A DNA stretch of 64,000 nt from Branchiostoma belcheri (Eukaryota; Chordata; Leptocardii; Amphioxiformes; Branchiostomatidae), in the NCBI RefSeq assembly GCF_001625305.1, contig NW_017802379.1, positions 9,608,374-9,672,373 of the forward strand. Reading direction: 5' to 3'. The notes below the pieces were generated by a model. The model did not search any database. It saw only the letters and a program-made list of their open reading frames with translations, and was not told where the DNA came from. The position numbers and the translations under genes were made by a program. Shown in pieces: positions 48,501 to 52,241 of this stretch. Each line of letters opens with the position of its first letter. Within the stretch, counting starts at the first letter, position 1.

Positions 48501-49870
48501 ATATTGTGTTCTCTGATGTTTCTTCTCCTCCTTCTCCTCCTCCTGCCACACAGTCAGAGGGATTCAACTCCGCCATCATTCAGCCAAATGACTTGAAATT
48601 TGGCATGGAGGTAGAGTGGGCCAATACCCCCAGGCGTTTTTTTCATTTTTTTGATACATGCCTTCAAAATATTTTTATGAAGGTTTTTTGGGGCATTTTT
48701 CGCCAAAAAATGGATTTTTGGCTCCTGAGCCCTGGTTTTACAACCAAATGATCTGAAATTCGGTATAAGGGTACCTTGAACATGTGTCTACAGAACAACA
48801 GTCACATATTTGGCATACACCACTTCCAAATGACTCATTTGGGGGACTTTAATGGCTATTTTCAGCAAAAAAAGGGCCAAAAGTGCTATACCCGTTCCAT
48901 GTTCTATCTAAAGAATGGCACGTTCTATCTGCCGTTGGCCATGGAACAGGTGTTCCATTGCGGGTTACCTGAGGTCACATTGCACGTAAGTCGTGCGTAA
49001 TGACCCACACATTCAATTTTATGTGCCTAAGACCTTCAAAATGTATCAAATCTCATCATTGTTAGTATTTGCATACCTGTAAGAAGATTAGTAAAGCTTT
49101 CGAGATTCAATGTGCTTGTTGTTGTATCTTTGTTCTCAATTACATCGCTACTATATAATTCATTTAATTGAGAATCTTTGCCAGTTTTACACTGGCGTAA
49201 GTTTGGAATAGTCCACTTTTGCGTGGGAGGGAGATGGACTGAAATATGCTGTATTTGCTCCCAAGCAAATGTCGGCCTCTCTAGTGTTGTTGTTTGTTTT
49301 TTTGCTAAGGCCACACCAAGTAAATTTTATGGATGACATCCGCGCGCGCATTGATTTTGGCCTGTTCCTAGAAAAAAATACAAGAAATTCCGCTTCCTGT
49401 AACTATGACCAAAGAGTCACGACAGTGCCGCAAATCGTCAGATTGACGTGAAACCCGTAACGCGAAATGGGTAAAGAGCACATGCTTTGTTTCTGCAGGC
49501 CTGCAAAAATGTGATGAAAGAAACAGGACAGGACAACTGCTGTTCCACCTGATTTATTGCTGTTTTGATGATGAATAAAAGACTTCTTGGTTGTTGATCT
49601 GTGTCACCTCATTCAATTTGTGTCCTAACATTTGTCGTGTAGTATATTTCTAATCTAGGCATCTTGTTTTTTAGGGCCCTTCTTGTTTTTTTTCCGCCCT
49701 CTCGCATTAGATACAGGGTACCCAAAGGACGTCATCCATGAAATTTACTTGGTGTGGCCTAACTGCCTGGTGGAGTGTTTTTTCTGGTCTTACATTTCTT
49801 GTTCTTTTTTTTTCTACAGGAGATGAGTGTTAGACAAGCATGTAAGGAGGCAGTTGCTATCACTACTTGA
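3526..49870 (+). CDS. MED15: Mediator complex subunit 15 (MED15), complete, 18 coding exons
   Basis: Exons: 3526-3587, 7721-7808, 34993-35044, 35186-35230, 35530-35871, 36728-36984, 37300-37497, 37987-38237, 39298-39431, 40190-40327, 41156-41185, 42008-42071, 44560-44626, 45412-45599, 46540-46706, 47410-47508, 48140-48237, 49820-49870. All junctions are GT-AG and phases agree; 776 residues, against about 788 in human. Exons 1-3 encode the KIX domain (DWRSPAFRQKV near residue 7; EEYLALVARLILHVRDS at 51-67), which in relatives binds activators such as SREBP. Exon 5 opens with DPMNALQNL. Exons 5-7 are glutamine-rich, exon 8 holds six 13-residue repeats and exon 9 is proline/serine-rich. Exons 10-18 form the conserved C-terminal domain (LEKWKQLSKYIDPL, CQPLLDAV, ALHGPPI, LQGEVAKLD, LRLLKLPDQHSL). 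MED15 is a tail subunit of nuclear Mediator, linking activators to RNA polymerase II. Exon 7 could also begin 6 bp earlier, adding two residues. Intron 2 is 27,184 bp and repeat-filled. Confidence 0.96.
4010..4075. repeat. Perfect 32-bp inverted repeat with 2-nt loop
   Basis: Arms 4010-4041 and 4044-4075 are exact reverse complements separated only by GT. It lies in MED15 intron 1. No target duplication was seen, so it is not clearly a transposon. As RNA it would be an uninterrupted 32-bp hairpin. Confidence 0.85.
4279..4672 (+). mobile_element. Harbinger-like MITE, subfamily B variant (copy B2)
   Basis: Ends GGCCATGTTGATTTGATTATATGG.. and ..CCATATAATCAAATCAACATGGCC form inverted repeats of more than 30 bp. 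They carry the same GGATGACATC / GATGTCATCC words as B1. The flanks are CAA and TAA. A second copy of this variant is at 38864-39240. Confidence 0.75.
4897..5592. mobile_element. Kolobok-like MITE, 696 bp
   Basis: The flanks are TTAA at 4893-4896 and 5593-5596. The inverted ends AGGCACTCTATGTAGTTTTT match perfectly over at least 20 bp. The interior has a short GTT microsatellite near 5395. A 112-codon ORF inside (5137-5475) has no recognisable domain and is probably chance. TTAA plus AGG ends point to Kolobok or piggyBac. Confidence 0.8.
5600..6633. other. MED15 intron 1, no gene seen
   Basis: AT-rich intron sequence with no ORF or RNA gene I can support. The one notable word is AGCGCCATCTAGCTG near 6292, which resembles a CTCF core on the minus strand. 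Confidence 0.5.
6285..6305 (-). promoter_or_regulatory. Possible CTCF-like site
   Basis: On the minus strand the word CAGCTAGATGGCGCT matches 13 of 15 positions of the vertebrate CTCF core consensus by eye. A weaker related word lies near 50850, past the other end of MED15. Motif similarity only. Confidence 0.3.
6642..7037 (-). mobile_element. hAT-like MITE (copy C1)
   Basis: A 396-bp element with inverted ends TAGTGATGCATAC and an exact 8-bp target duplication ATAATGAA at 6634-6641 and 7038-7045. An 8-bp duplication and TAGTG ends fit the hAT superfamily. The minus strand retains the 62-codon ORF (6685-6873) shared by all copies of this family. Confidence 0.85.
7390..7679 (+). mobile_element. 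hAT-like MITE, 5'-truncated (copy C2)
   Basis: Homologous to the interior and right end of C1/C3, ending GGTACACAGCACTA. The left end is missing. It stops 41 bp before MED15 exon 2, so it now supplies the region of the branch point. It keeps the family ORF, continuing in frame from 7390. Confidence 0.75.
7796..9172 (+). repeat. Minisatellite of about 166-189 bp that includes the MED15 exon 2 splice donor
   Basis: Units start with GGCAAAGAGCAGGGTCAGT at 7796, 8341, 8507, 8696, 8870 and 9044. The first start is inside MED15 exon 2: 13 bases of exon plus the 5' splice site (AGCAGG|GTCAGT) belong to the unit. The first unit is split by a SINE (7916-8303). The last unit fades near 9172. ORFs here are repeat shadows. 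Confidence 0.88.
7916..8303 (-). mobile_element. tRNA-derived SINE
   Basis: Inserted in the exon-2 minisatellite. On the minus strand 8300-8228 reads as a tRNA head, with an A-box-like GTGGCGCAGTCGGTAGCG and B box GGGTTCGAACC and a valine-like anticodon loop CTCACAC. The acceptor stem is not intact, so it is a SINE head and not a tRNA gene. The body has CCTTTCCCAAGGGCACA, also at 47237 and 61195, and ends with the GGTAAACCGCC-type tail. Confidence 0.8.
9123..9380 (+). mobile_element. 3' end of a CR1/L2-type LINE
   Basis: A 62-codon ORF (9123-9311) contains NSFFPRTIAEWNSLSP, the typical C-terminus of CR1/L2 reverse transcriptase proteins (compare 18934-20028). It is followed by a short 3' region (GGGGTGTAACGCCAGCTATA) and a GATACA tail. 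The rest of the element is absent, and the fragment abuts the minisatellite. Confidence 0.75.
9381..10235. other. MED15 intron 2 with an old dispersed repeat
   Basis: No gene seen. Around 9985-10160 is a dispersed repeat (TTACCTCCG...; CCGCAGACCACAA-like), matched near 18190 and 37607. The rest is unassigned. Confidence 0.45.
10236..10588 (+). mobile_element. Harbinger-like MITE, subfamily A (copy A1)
   Basis: Ends GGCCACACCAATTTAATTTC and its inverse, flanked by TAA on both sides. The interior holds GCGGGCGGGCG, ACAGGCCTAGGCAT and AACAATGAATTTTGAAC. The family is about 350-380 bp, non-coding, with inverted ends of about 35 bp. Best estimate is PIF/Harbinger by its 3-bp duplications. Confidence 0.82.
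10985..11361 (-). mobile_element. Harbinger-like MITE, subfamily A (copy A2)
   Basis: Reverse orientation relative to A1. It belongs to the GGTTCTCGGATT end variant. The flanks TAA and TTC differ, so one side has mutated. Confidence 0.78.
11615..11921 (-). mobile_element. Harbinger-like MITE, subfamily A (copy A3, internally shortened)
   Basis: Same GGTTCTCAGATT end variant, reverse orientation, TAA flanks. Shorter than other copies because part of the middle is missing. A TTAA-type fragment (CTGGACACCTTTAA) abuts it on the left. Confidence 0.75.
11986..12380 (+). mobile_element. hAT-like MITE (copy C3)
   Basis: A 395-bp element with TAGTGATGCATAC inverted ends and an exact 8-bp duplication GTCACCTG at 11978-11985 and 12381-12388. 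It contains the conserved 62-codon ORF at 12149-12337. Confidence 0.88.
12400..12720. other. Repeat-free island in MED15 intron 2
   Basis: Relatively GC-rich, apparently single-copy sequence (for example CCGTCTCCCCGTTGACGTCG near 12523), unlike its AT-rich surroundings. No convincing ORF. It could be a conserved non-coding element; this is a guess from composition only. Confidence 0.3.
12830..13130 (+). repeat. Two copies of an 'aacacaagcaaacacac' dispersed repeat
   Basis: Both copies run GGAAATGAGATAACCTT, then TAACTTCCTGTCA, then AACACAAGCAAACACA. Other copies lie near 15055, 45900, 56560 and 56700. No ends or duplications visible; the family is unassigned. Confidence 0.6.
13131..13465 (+). 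mobile_element. 'GGTGCAC' element (copy H1), hAT-like ends
   Basis: It begins CAGGGCTGGAAATACTGG, carries several GTGCACC palindromes near both ends, and finishes CAGTGCACCTATTCCC. The reversed full copy at 21691-22074 shows the same ends. CAGGGCT ends are common in hAT elements; no clean duplication is visible here. Confidence 0.6.
13466..14195. other. MED15 intron 2, partly repeat-free
   Basis: 13490-13660 is GC-rich and apparently unique (GACCCGGCGCTGAATACAGC). The rest is AT-rich with no supported gene. Confidence 0.35.
14200..14475 (-). repeat. DR1-bearing dispersed repeat (copy F1)
   Basis: The minus strand runs from a TTACCGAAGGAAAAC end to TTTGCAAATGTTACC. It contains a perfect direct repeat AGGTCA-G-AGGTCA at 14392-14404, the DR1 site of RXR/HNF4/COUP-type nuclear receptors. 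Other copies are at 15880, 24545 and 28390. Confidence 0.75.
14640..15880. other. MED15 intron 2, no gene seen
   Basis: AT-rich. Holds a fragment of the aacacaagc-type repeat near 15055-15135 and a short TA run near 15517. Nothing else can be supported. Confidence 0.45.
15880..16835 (+). repeat. DR1-bearing repeat (copy F2), split by a TTAA element
   Basis: Homologous to F1 in the opposite orientation. The DR1 word TGACCTCTGACCT is at 15963-15975. The copy is interrupted at its GAATTAACAG segment by 16101-16760, so the repeat is older than that insertion. Confidence 0.75.
16101..16760. mobile_element. 660-bp TTAA-target MITE nested in copy F2
   Basis: TTAA occurs at 16097-16100 and 16761-16764. 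The ends GGGGGCACACCCCAGTT and AACTGGGGTGTGCACCG are inverted with few mismatches. Removing the element restores the F-repeat sequence. A related left end is seen at 63798. piggyBac-like or Kolobok-like by the TTAA target. Confidence 0.8.
16840..18470. other. MED15 intron 2, mostly unassigned
   Basis: No gene seen. 17505-17635 is a partial GGTGCAC element (H family). 18130-18275 matches the dispersed repeat near 9985 and 37607 (ACCGCAGACCACAAGGTC). Confidence 0.45.
18720..20028 (-). mobile_element. CR1/L2-type non-LTR retrotransposon, 5'-truncated
   Basis: Insertion inside the 325-bp satellite: the unit is cut after GTAGTTTGT (18719) and resumes at TGTTGGGGTAG (about 20030), with TTGT as a possible 4-bp duplication. 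The minus-strand 3' end is a GAA microsatellite (18720-18732). The element starts within the reverse transcriptase, so endonuclease and 5' parts are missing, as usual for LINE truncation. Confidence 0.88.
18934..20028 (-). CDS. Reverse transcriptase fragment of a CR1/L2-type LINE, 364 codons, uninterrupted
   Basis: The protein carries motif A (VLDFSKAFDK, catalytic Asp near residue 13), GVPQGSVLGP (69-78) and the catalytic FADD box (99-102). A thumb-like region follows (VRYLGVHI), then LLEYCQTVWDPYTQNN and the C-terminal NSFFPRTVRDWNKLPE. This order is that of CR1/L2/Crack clades. The ATG at 20028 lies at the truncation point next to satellite DNA and is not a natural start. No stop codon interrupts the frame, so the insertion is fairly young. 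It cannot move by itself, because endonuclease and the first reverse transcriptase segment are absent. Confidence 0.92.
   Translation of the reverse strand: MQEGLQTDVCVLDFSKAFDKVGHKRLIQKLKSYGIEPQTRGWIEDFLSQRTQSVVVEGSESSKLDVISGVPQGSVLGPCLFLYYINDITDNLNSIARLFADDTMIYMTVSSLGDSQKLQSDLDALAEWGEAWMMDFHPDKCEVLTITRKRSPVVYDYSLHGHVLKHVSAVRYLGVHIPGDLRWDGHVDRVTTKANNTLNFLRRNINISNPQVKARAYKTLVRPLLEYCQTVWDPYTQNNIRNLEAVQRRAARFALHRYRRQSSVTNMLSSLEWPLLVERRRRARLIMFFKITNNIVATQMPLVTKGLSTASRTENSLAFHPPFSRADYHLNSFFPRTVRDWNKLPEHIVKAKTLQAFKNALNNL
21691..22074 (-). mobile_element. 'GGTGCAC' element (copy H2), hAT-like ends
   Basis: Ends TAGGGCTCGAAATTC and ATTTCCAGCCCTG are inverted. Flanks GTATT at 21686-21690 and 22075-22079 suggest a decayed duplication. 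Many GTGCACC palindromes lie at both ends. Non-coding; reversed relative to 13131-13465. Confidence 0.65.
22263..22398 (+). repeat. GAAT / GGAT microsatellite
   Basis: Tracts of GAAT, then GGAT, then GAAT again, about 135 bp. The neighbouring AATGAACTTTATTGCTC, read on the minus strand, looks like a LINE 3' end with an AATAAAG word and an ATTC tail. Confidence 0.9.
22400..23335. other. MED15 intron 2 with a GC-richer repeat-free island
   Basis: 22740-23160 is GC-rich and seems single-copy. A plus-strand ORF of 111 codons (22892-23227) and a minus-strand ORF of 93 codons (22678-22959) cross it, but neither shows a known domain. No gene is called. Confidence 0.35.
23380..23728 (+). mobile_element. 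Degenerate Harbinger-like MITE, subfamily A
   Basis: The interior matches subfamily A (CCAGGCTGG, AACAATGAATTTGA, TTGCAAATCAGAAAAAAA). The right end is GGTACTGCC; the left end is no longer recognisable. Confidence 0.6.
23953..24317 (+). mobile_element. Harbinger-like MITE, subfamily A (copy A4)
   Basis: Full copy with GGTTAACGGATT ends and TAA on both sides. Confidence 0.83.
24545..24832 (+). repeat. DR1-bearing dispersed repeat (copy F3)
   Basis: Full copy with TGACCTATGACCT (DR1) at 24603-24615 and the typical GAATTAACAGGGCAGACC and TTTGCAAATGTTAC ends. Confidence 0.75.
24835..26125. other. MED15 intron 2, no gene seen
   Basis: 24960-25150 is a GC-richer stretch (TTCTGCCGCCTCCGGGTTTC). 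25255-25500 contains a local duplication of about 120 bp (AGAGAAAAAAATCTG then AAGTTCAAACAAAATTCATT, twice). The rest is AT-rich. Confidence 0.45.
26129..26491 (+). mobile_element. Harbinger-like MITE, subfamily A (copy A5)
   Basis: Full copy with TAA on both sides. Confidence 0.83.
26495..27560. other. MED15 intron 2, one GC-richer island
   Basis: 26660-26930 is GC-rich, apparently unique sequence (CACACGACGCGCCGACAC) without a convincing ORF. A short TATG microsatellite lies near 27018. The remainder is AT-rich. Confidence 0.35.
27566..27934 (+). mobile_element. Harbinger-like MITE, subfamily A (copy A6)
   Basis: Full copy; flanks TTA and TAA. Confidence 0.82.
28390..28655 (+). repeat. 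DR1-bearing dispersed repeat (copy F4)
   Basis: DR1 word TGACCTCTGACCT at 28457-28469. Slightly shorter than other copies in the middle. Confidence 0.75.
28660..29075. other. MED15 intron 2, no gene seen
   Basis: No repeat family, ORF or RNA gene recognised. Confidence 0.4.
29079..29444 (+). mobile_element. Harbinger-like MITE, subfamily A (copy A7)
   Basis: GGTTCTCAGATT end variant, TAA on both sides. A second, damaged copy follows at about 29460-29674, ending GAAGTGGCC. Confidence 0.82.
29460..29674 (+). mobile_element. Harbinger-like MITE, subfamily A, damaged
   Basis: It has TTGTTGGTTCTGAAATTT at the left and AAATTGAAGTGGCC at the right. About 150 bp of the middle is missing. It lies only about 15 bp after copy A7. 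Confidence 0.6.
30046..30413 (+). mobile_element. Harbinger-like MITE, subfamily A (copy A8)
   Basis: Full copy; flanks TAA and TAC. Confidence 0.8.
30420..31290. other. MED15 intron 2, no gene seen
   Basis: 30655-30700 matches the right end of the Kolobok-like family (CATTGGATGCCTTTAA). Otherwise nothing is supported. Confidence 0.45.
31297..31463 (+). mobile_element. Harbinger-like MITE, subfamily A, 3' half
   Basis: Right half only, ending AAATTGGTGTGGCC. Confidence 0.65.
31470..32620. other. MED15 intron 2 with a local triplication
   Basis: Three related segments (about 31930-32040, 32120-32270, 32370-32450) share ACCTGTTACATAAGTGTAAC and TATCTTGTTTACCTAGCT. Each of the latter two follows a GAACCAACAAAA-type MITE remnant. 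No gene seen. Confidence 0.5.
32626..32999 (-). mobile_element. Harbinger-like MITE, subfamily A (copy A9)
   Basis: GGTTCTCGGATT end variant, reverse orientation; flanks TGA and TAA. An isolated right end of the family lies at about 33172-33211. Confidence 0.8.
33215..34445. other. MED15 intron 2, no gene seen
   Basis: 33215-33400 is GC-rich and apparently unique. 33985-34022 is an ATATC pentamer microsatellite of about 8 units. The rest is AT-rich. Confidence 0.5.
34454..34849 (+). mobile_element. hAT-like MITE (copy C4)
   Basis: Variant ends TGATGCTGTGTACC and GGTACACAGCACCA. Exact 8-bp duplication CATGTGTG at 34446-34453 and 34850-34857. Keeps the family ORF at 34569-34892. Confidence 0.86.
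35255..35445 (+). mobile_element. Harbinger-like MITE, subfamily B, truncated (copy B3)
   Basis: Left end GGCCACACCGACTTAATTTT after TAA, then the family interior (CAAGGCTCTGGCCTGG, GTTAGCGACAATACGG). Cut off near 35445, about 85 bp before MED15 exon 5. Confidence 0.7.
35895..36150 (+). mobile_element. pogo/Tigger-like MITE, left part
   Basis: TA followed by CAGTCCAACCTGTACTAGCG and repeated GTGGTCAC / GCGGTCA words, 23 bp after the exon 5 splice donor. TA target and CAGTC start fit the Tc1/mariner-pogo group. The right end was not found, so the boundary is approximate. Confidence 0.45.
36777..36980 (+). repeat. MED15: Poly-glutamine CAG/CAA tract in MED15 exon 6
   Basis: Roughly 60 codons, nearly all CAG or CAA in irregular alternation, with a few Leu, His and Met. 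Interrupted codon use makes it less prone to slippage than pure CAG. A second tract fills the first part of exon 7 (37300-37400). MED15 middles are glutamine-rich in fungi and animals. Confidence 0.92.
37987..38220 (+). repeat. MED15: Six 39-bp coding repeats in MED15 exon 8
   Basis: Six in-frame units encode VASPAQxxxMQRQ (13 residues), residues about 349-426. Only the triplet after VASPAQ varies much (SSA, TSS, TTT, TGS, PGS, PGS). DNA identity is high, especially between the later units. Confidence 0.93.
38338..38698 (-). mobile_element. Harbinger-like MITE, subfamily B, truncated (copy B4)
   Basis: Starts GGCCACACCGATTTAATTTT after TAA; reverse orientation to B1. Ends abruptly after CTCGGAGGATGTAATC. 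Confidence 0.7.
38864..39240 (-). mobile_element. Harbinger-like MITE, subfamily B variant (copy B5)
   Basis: Reverse-oriented relative of 4279-4672: CCATGTTGATTTGATTATAT at the left, ATAATCAAATCAGCATGGCC at the right. It lies 57 bp before MED15 exon 9. Confidence 0.72.
39846..40064. mobile_element. Foldback element with arms of about 100 bp
   Basis: CCGTGTCCATAATATCACCA at the left is answered by TGGTGATATTACAAACATGT-GGACAC at the right, and GGGTCCATAATATTGCCACC by its inverse. The arms run inward almost to the centre (GGTATGCAC / GTGCATACC). Most of MED15 intron 9 between 39550 and 40100 is this structure. Confidence 0.75.
40410..40778 (-). mobile_element. Harbinger-like MITE, subfamily A (copy A10)
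   Basis: Full copy, reverse orientation, TAA on both sides, in MED15 intron 10. Confidence 0.83.
41509..41877 (+). mobile_element. Kolobok-like MITE (copy D2)
   Basis: TTAA at 41505-41508 and 41878-41881; inverted ends AGGCATCCA / TGGATGCCT; 369 bp, the same length as 2818-3186. In MED15 intron 11. Confidence 0.82.
42099..42449 (-). mobile_element. Harbinger-like MITE, subfamily A (copy A11)
   Basis: Full copy with CAA on both sides. This non-TAA match supports a true 3-bp target duplication. It starts 27 bp after the exon 12 donor. Confidence 0.83.
42450..43342. other. MED15 intron 12, no gene seen
   Basis: 42508-42565 is a fragment of the GGTGCAC element. The rest is AT-rich with nothing supported. 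Confidence 0.45.
43352..44062 (+). mobile_element. 711-bp element with perfect 68-bp inverted ends and 9-bp target duplication
   Basis: Left end 43352-43419 and right end 43995-44062 are exact reverse complements over 68 bp, starting TAGCCTGGGTACC. GGTTGCTCA flanks it at 43343-43351 and 44063-44071. The interior is GC-richer than the intron, has clustered TTCGGA/TCCGAACG words (43520-43575) and the 77-codon ORF below. Long inverted ends with a 9-bp duplication best fit Mutator-like elements; the superfamily is inference because no transposase is present. Perfect ends mean a recent insertion. Confidence 0.9.
43661..43894 (+). pseudogene. Start of a RecQ-like helicase, fused to its own tail, inside the 711-bp element
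   Basis: 77 codons with a good ATG context (ATCAACATGG). Residues about 31-51 contain LKNEQKDALNNFV then DVLGVLP, which resembles the region from the Q motif to just before Walker A (usually LPTGxGKS) in RecQ-type SF2 helicases. The sequence then leaves the pattern exactly where the ATP-binding loop should begin and continues as a lysine-rich tail (KKKNAPRKGTLARRSVFTKQ). The simplest reading is an internal deletion of a longer helicase gene. Alternatively CCG|GTAAAA could be an exon end. No helicase activity is possible from this fragment. The assignment rests on a short match. Confidence 0.45.
44072..44454 (+). mobile_element. Harbinger-like MITE, subfamily A (copy A12)
   Basis: Full copy with TCA on both sides (44069-44071 and 44455-44457). 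It sits against the 711-bp element; their target duplications overlap by three bases. Confidence 0.85.
44931..45377. mobile_element. pogo/Tigger-like MITE, 447 bp
   Basis: Starts CAGTCAAACCTATCCAAG and ends CTTGGCAGGTTTAACTG, an imperfect inverted pair, with TA on the right. The interior repeats GTGGTCACCTTGGACAGG-type words. It ends 34 bp before MED15 exon 14, so it now supplies that acceptor's upstream region. Confidence 0.6.
45616..45850 (-). mobile_element. 3' end of a CR1/L2-type LINE
   Basis: The minus strand reads a degenerate FFPRT..EWNS-type end, then a 3' region with a tail of TACAGATACAGA type at 45616. It begins 16 bp after the exon 14 donor. Same family as 57395-58345. Confidence 0.6.
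45895..46085 (+). repeat. Fragments of the 'acacaagcaaacac' dispersed repeat
   Basis: TTTGACCT..ACTTCCTGTCAG and ACACACAAGCAAGCAAACA followed by GCCTCCACACACAGGGGTAA. See 12830. Confidence 0.5.
47195..47330 (-). mobile_element. tRNA-derived SINE fragment
   Basis: CCTTTCCCAAGGGCACAAGATC and a minus-strand tRNA-like head (GTCGTGTGGCGTAGCGGCAG, B box GGGTTTGAGTCC). Related to 7916-8303. A TTTTA microsatellite lies just upstream at 47080. Confidence 0.65.
47668..48028 (+). mobile_element. hAT-like MITE, 3'-truncated (copy C5)
   Basis: Left end TAGTGATGCATACCGG is intact; the right end is lost after GACTTGAATCCGGA. Family ORF intact at 47832-48020. In MED15 intron 16, 112 bp before exon 17. Confidence 0.8.
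48360..48600 (-). mobile_element. Second tRNA-derived SINE type
   Basis: The minus strand at 48445-48360 looks like a tRNA head (TAGTACAGTGGCTAG, then AGTTTGAATCCCGGC). It is followed on the plus strand by the inverted word CATACCATGGTATG seen also at 1420. The stems are not complete, so it is not a tRNA gene. Confidence 0.45.
48600..49300. other. MED15 intron 17, no gene seen
   Basis: Holds a local imperfect duplication (48585-48720 and 48735-48880, both with CAAATGA..TGAAATT and GGCATTTTTCGCC-type segments). No gene supported. Confidence 0.4.
49309..49759 (+). mobile_element. Harbinger-like MITE, subfamily B (copy B6)
   Basis: Ends GGCCACACCAAGTAAATTTT and its inverse, TAA on both sides. 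GGATGACATCC / GGACGTCATCC lie inside the ends. The interior differs from B1. Confidence 0.8.
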
Positions 49871-49952
49871 TCAGTCAACAGAGATTTTCAACCAGCAATA
49901 CATCCAAAGAGCAGTGCAGAAACACCCCCTGTGTACAAACAACGGAGCTGCA

Positions 49953-49958
49953 AATAAA
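49953..49958 (+). other. MED15: Possible MED15 poly(A) signal
   Basis: AATAAA 83 bp after the stop codon, the first such hexamer downstream. A longer 3' UTR cannot be excluded. Confidence 0.45.
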
Positions 49959-51212
49959 TTGAGTTGAGAGGACTCACAATTTTATCCGGATGGTACGACA
50001 GAATCTATATTCACGGTTTTTGTGGTCACTTCTGTGCCGAGAACTTACCATTACTGTGAACAAATAATTCGCTGACTTTCTTTTTGCTGCACCTGCCACC
50101 ACCCAGAAAATGTAGTTCCACAAAGATGTCCATTTTTCTCAGACTGTTAACTTTTGCCAGTGCGACCATCAAGTGATTTACAGTATACTTTCTCAAGAAT
50201 CAAAAGAAATACAGTGTCTTTTTGTGTTTGTTGGAATGTGGTGCATTGTCTGTGCAATGATATATACATTTTGAAATTTTTCAGTGAAATCTGTGGTTAT
50301 CTTGACTGTCTTTAAATACATAATCTTGCCATGTATCATTGTATATGTAATGAAATGCACTAAGTTATGTATTGATTACGTTTAAGTAAGTTTAAATAAG
50401 TTTTTCTGATTACAATGAATAGACATGTGCTTGAATATGATATGTTGAAGTTTAATCTGTGATAATTATTTCAAAGGGATGGACTGGGAAGGATCATGTA
50501 TGGTGTGTAAAATTGGGTAACTGTGGAAATCATAATTTTCACAAGAATAACCAGTTCACCATTTTGAAACTCTGCATGTTCAAAGGCGAAGTCTCATAAA
50601 CACATTGTTTGTGTCTCAGAGCCACCTTTGATATGTTACCTACAATGCGTCACTTTTGTACATGCACAGAAACTGACATCGGTTTAAGTCTCCACGAGGT
50701 GTCTACCAAAAACACACACCACTATCCTTCCTAAAATGTCTTAAAATCTTCTCAATTTGCTGGTTTACACATTATACATATACATATAATGAACAGTGAC
50801 ATCTAGCGACATGTGGCAAAATAGCATCAGGTTCACGTATCAACAACGCCATCTAGAGACAGCTAGTAAAATGGCAAATCTGGCTGGCAGAATGGCCCAT
50901 GGTTCCATTGTTATGCCGAATGTTTGTCTCGTATCATGGCATTTCGGCGCATGCAAAAATGCTATGGTATACATTTGTAACAAGAAATCAGAGACCTTTG
51001 GCAAATGTTTGTACACATATGTGTTGGAACTGTATTGTTTGTCTGTATGATCATGGGGAAATACCCAACTGAATTACGTCATAGAATGCATTATTATTCA
51101 TTTAATTGTTTGAGGTAACTTGCTCCATGGTTTATGTTTCATATCATTATTAGACAGTTCACATTCCTGGTGACCTCATACCACATCTTATATCATACCC
51201 AGGCTGCGATAA

Positions 51213-51282
51213 CGTTCGATAACGGGTTCCAGACCGGGCCGTACTTTACGGTACGGCCCGGTCCGGAACCCGTTATCGAACG
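51213..51282. repeat. GC-rich 32-bp hairpin
   Basis: Arms 51213-51244 and 51251-51282 pair at 31 of 32 positions around a 6-nt loop. A second palindrome-rich stretch (GACCCGCGGTCGGGCC, GATACGGGATACCCCG) follows at once. Confidence 0.85.
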
Positions 51283-51908
51283 CTGCGGCCGTTGGGCGAT
51301 CCGACCCGCGGTCGGGCCGATACCTCGGGCGATACGGGATACCCCGTGATGTATTCTATATTTACTACCCAGGGAATACCAAGTCACAACCCTGTCAATC
51401 AACCTAAACCCAATCTCCACCCACTCCATCCAATCCTTGCAGCTCAGGGCCGGCAAGAAACGTAAAAACTCTACCAGAACCAGTGCCCCCAAAACAATAC
51501 TTCTGTCCAGGAAGTAAGAACTAGTGTAAAAATCCATGGCTTCTCACAATGTAAGATGAGGGACTTATATGCTTTTTAAGCATCATTTATATATTGTCCT
51601 TAACCTACACCATACTCAACTATCAATGTGTAACAATTTATACTCAAGCAGTGCTGCAATTTCTTTTCTTTTTTGGGGGGAGGAAAGAATTTTCAGAATA
51701 GTTCATTTTGTTGTTGCGAAGAATCATGATGTTGTCAGAGAAATTTTCCAATGTTATGATATTCCAGAATAAGTACACTGTATATAAAAGAGGATCGCCT
51801 TGTTTATTTGATTGAACCCAAATACATGTAAGTGAACAACTTGACTCGATGCTTGCCATTACTTTTTGCCCTATTGTTGTCATATAACCTCTAATAGACT
51901 GACAATAA

Positions 51909-52018
51909 TCTCCAAGCAGATCCCTTTCGGTGGCAAGGCAGTATCCATTCGGTGGCTGGCAAACTTCTCTGGCTAATGGATGCTGTCTTGCCACCGGAAG
52001 GGATCTGCTTGGAGATTA
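51909..52018. mobile_element. Small foldback element with arms of about 43 bp
   Basis: AATCTCCAAGCAGATCCCTT at the left and AAGGGATCTGCTTGGAGATT at the right, continuing inward to ATCCATT / AATGGAT. Only about 25 bp separates the arms. Confidence 0.8.
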
Positions 52019-52241
52019 ACTGATTAGACATGTACCTCAGCTGTGCTACACAACCTGAAGAATTTTATTTGCAGTACCAAAGTATTTCGCATGGTGGTGC
52101 TGCTGCACGTGGACTTACCTACATTTTCTCTTTCGTCCTCTTCGCAAAAGAGACACGGCAGGTGAAATAGGTTTGGACACCGGGCTATATATAAGAAGTA
52201 CCTGTGTAAAGAGACTCTTTTTACACAACCAAGTCTCTTCA

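Noticed and set aside
51193-51537. 114-codon minus-strand ORF
   Set aside because: Half of it is the GC-rich hairpin; no domain and no splice context.
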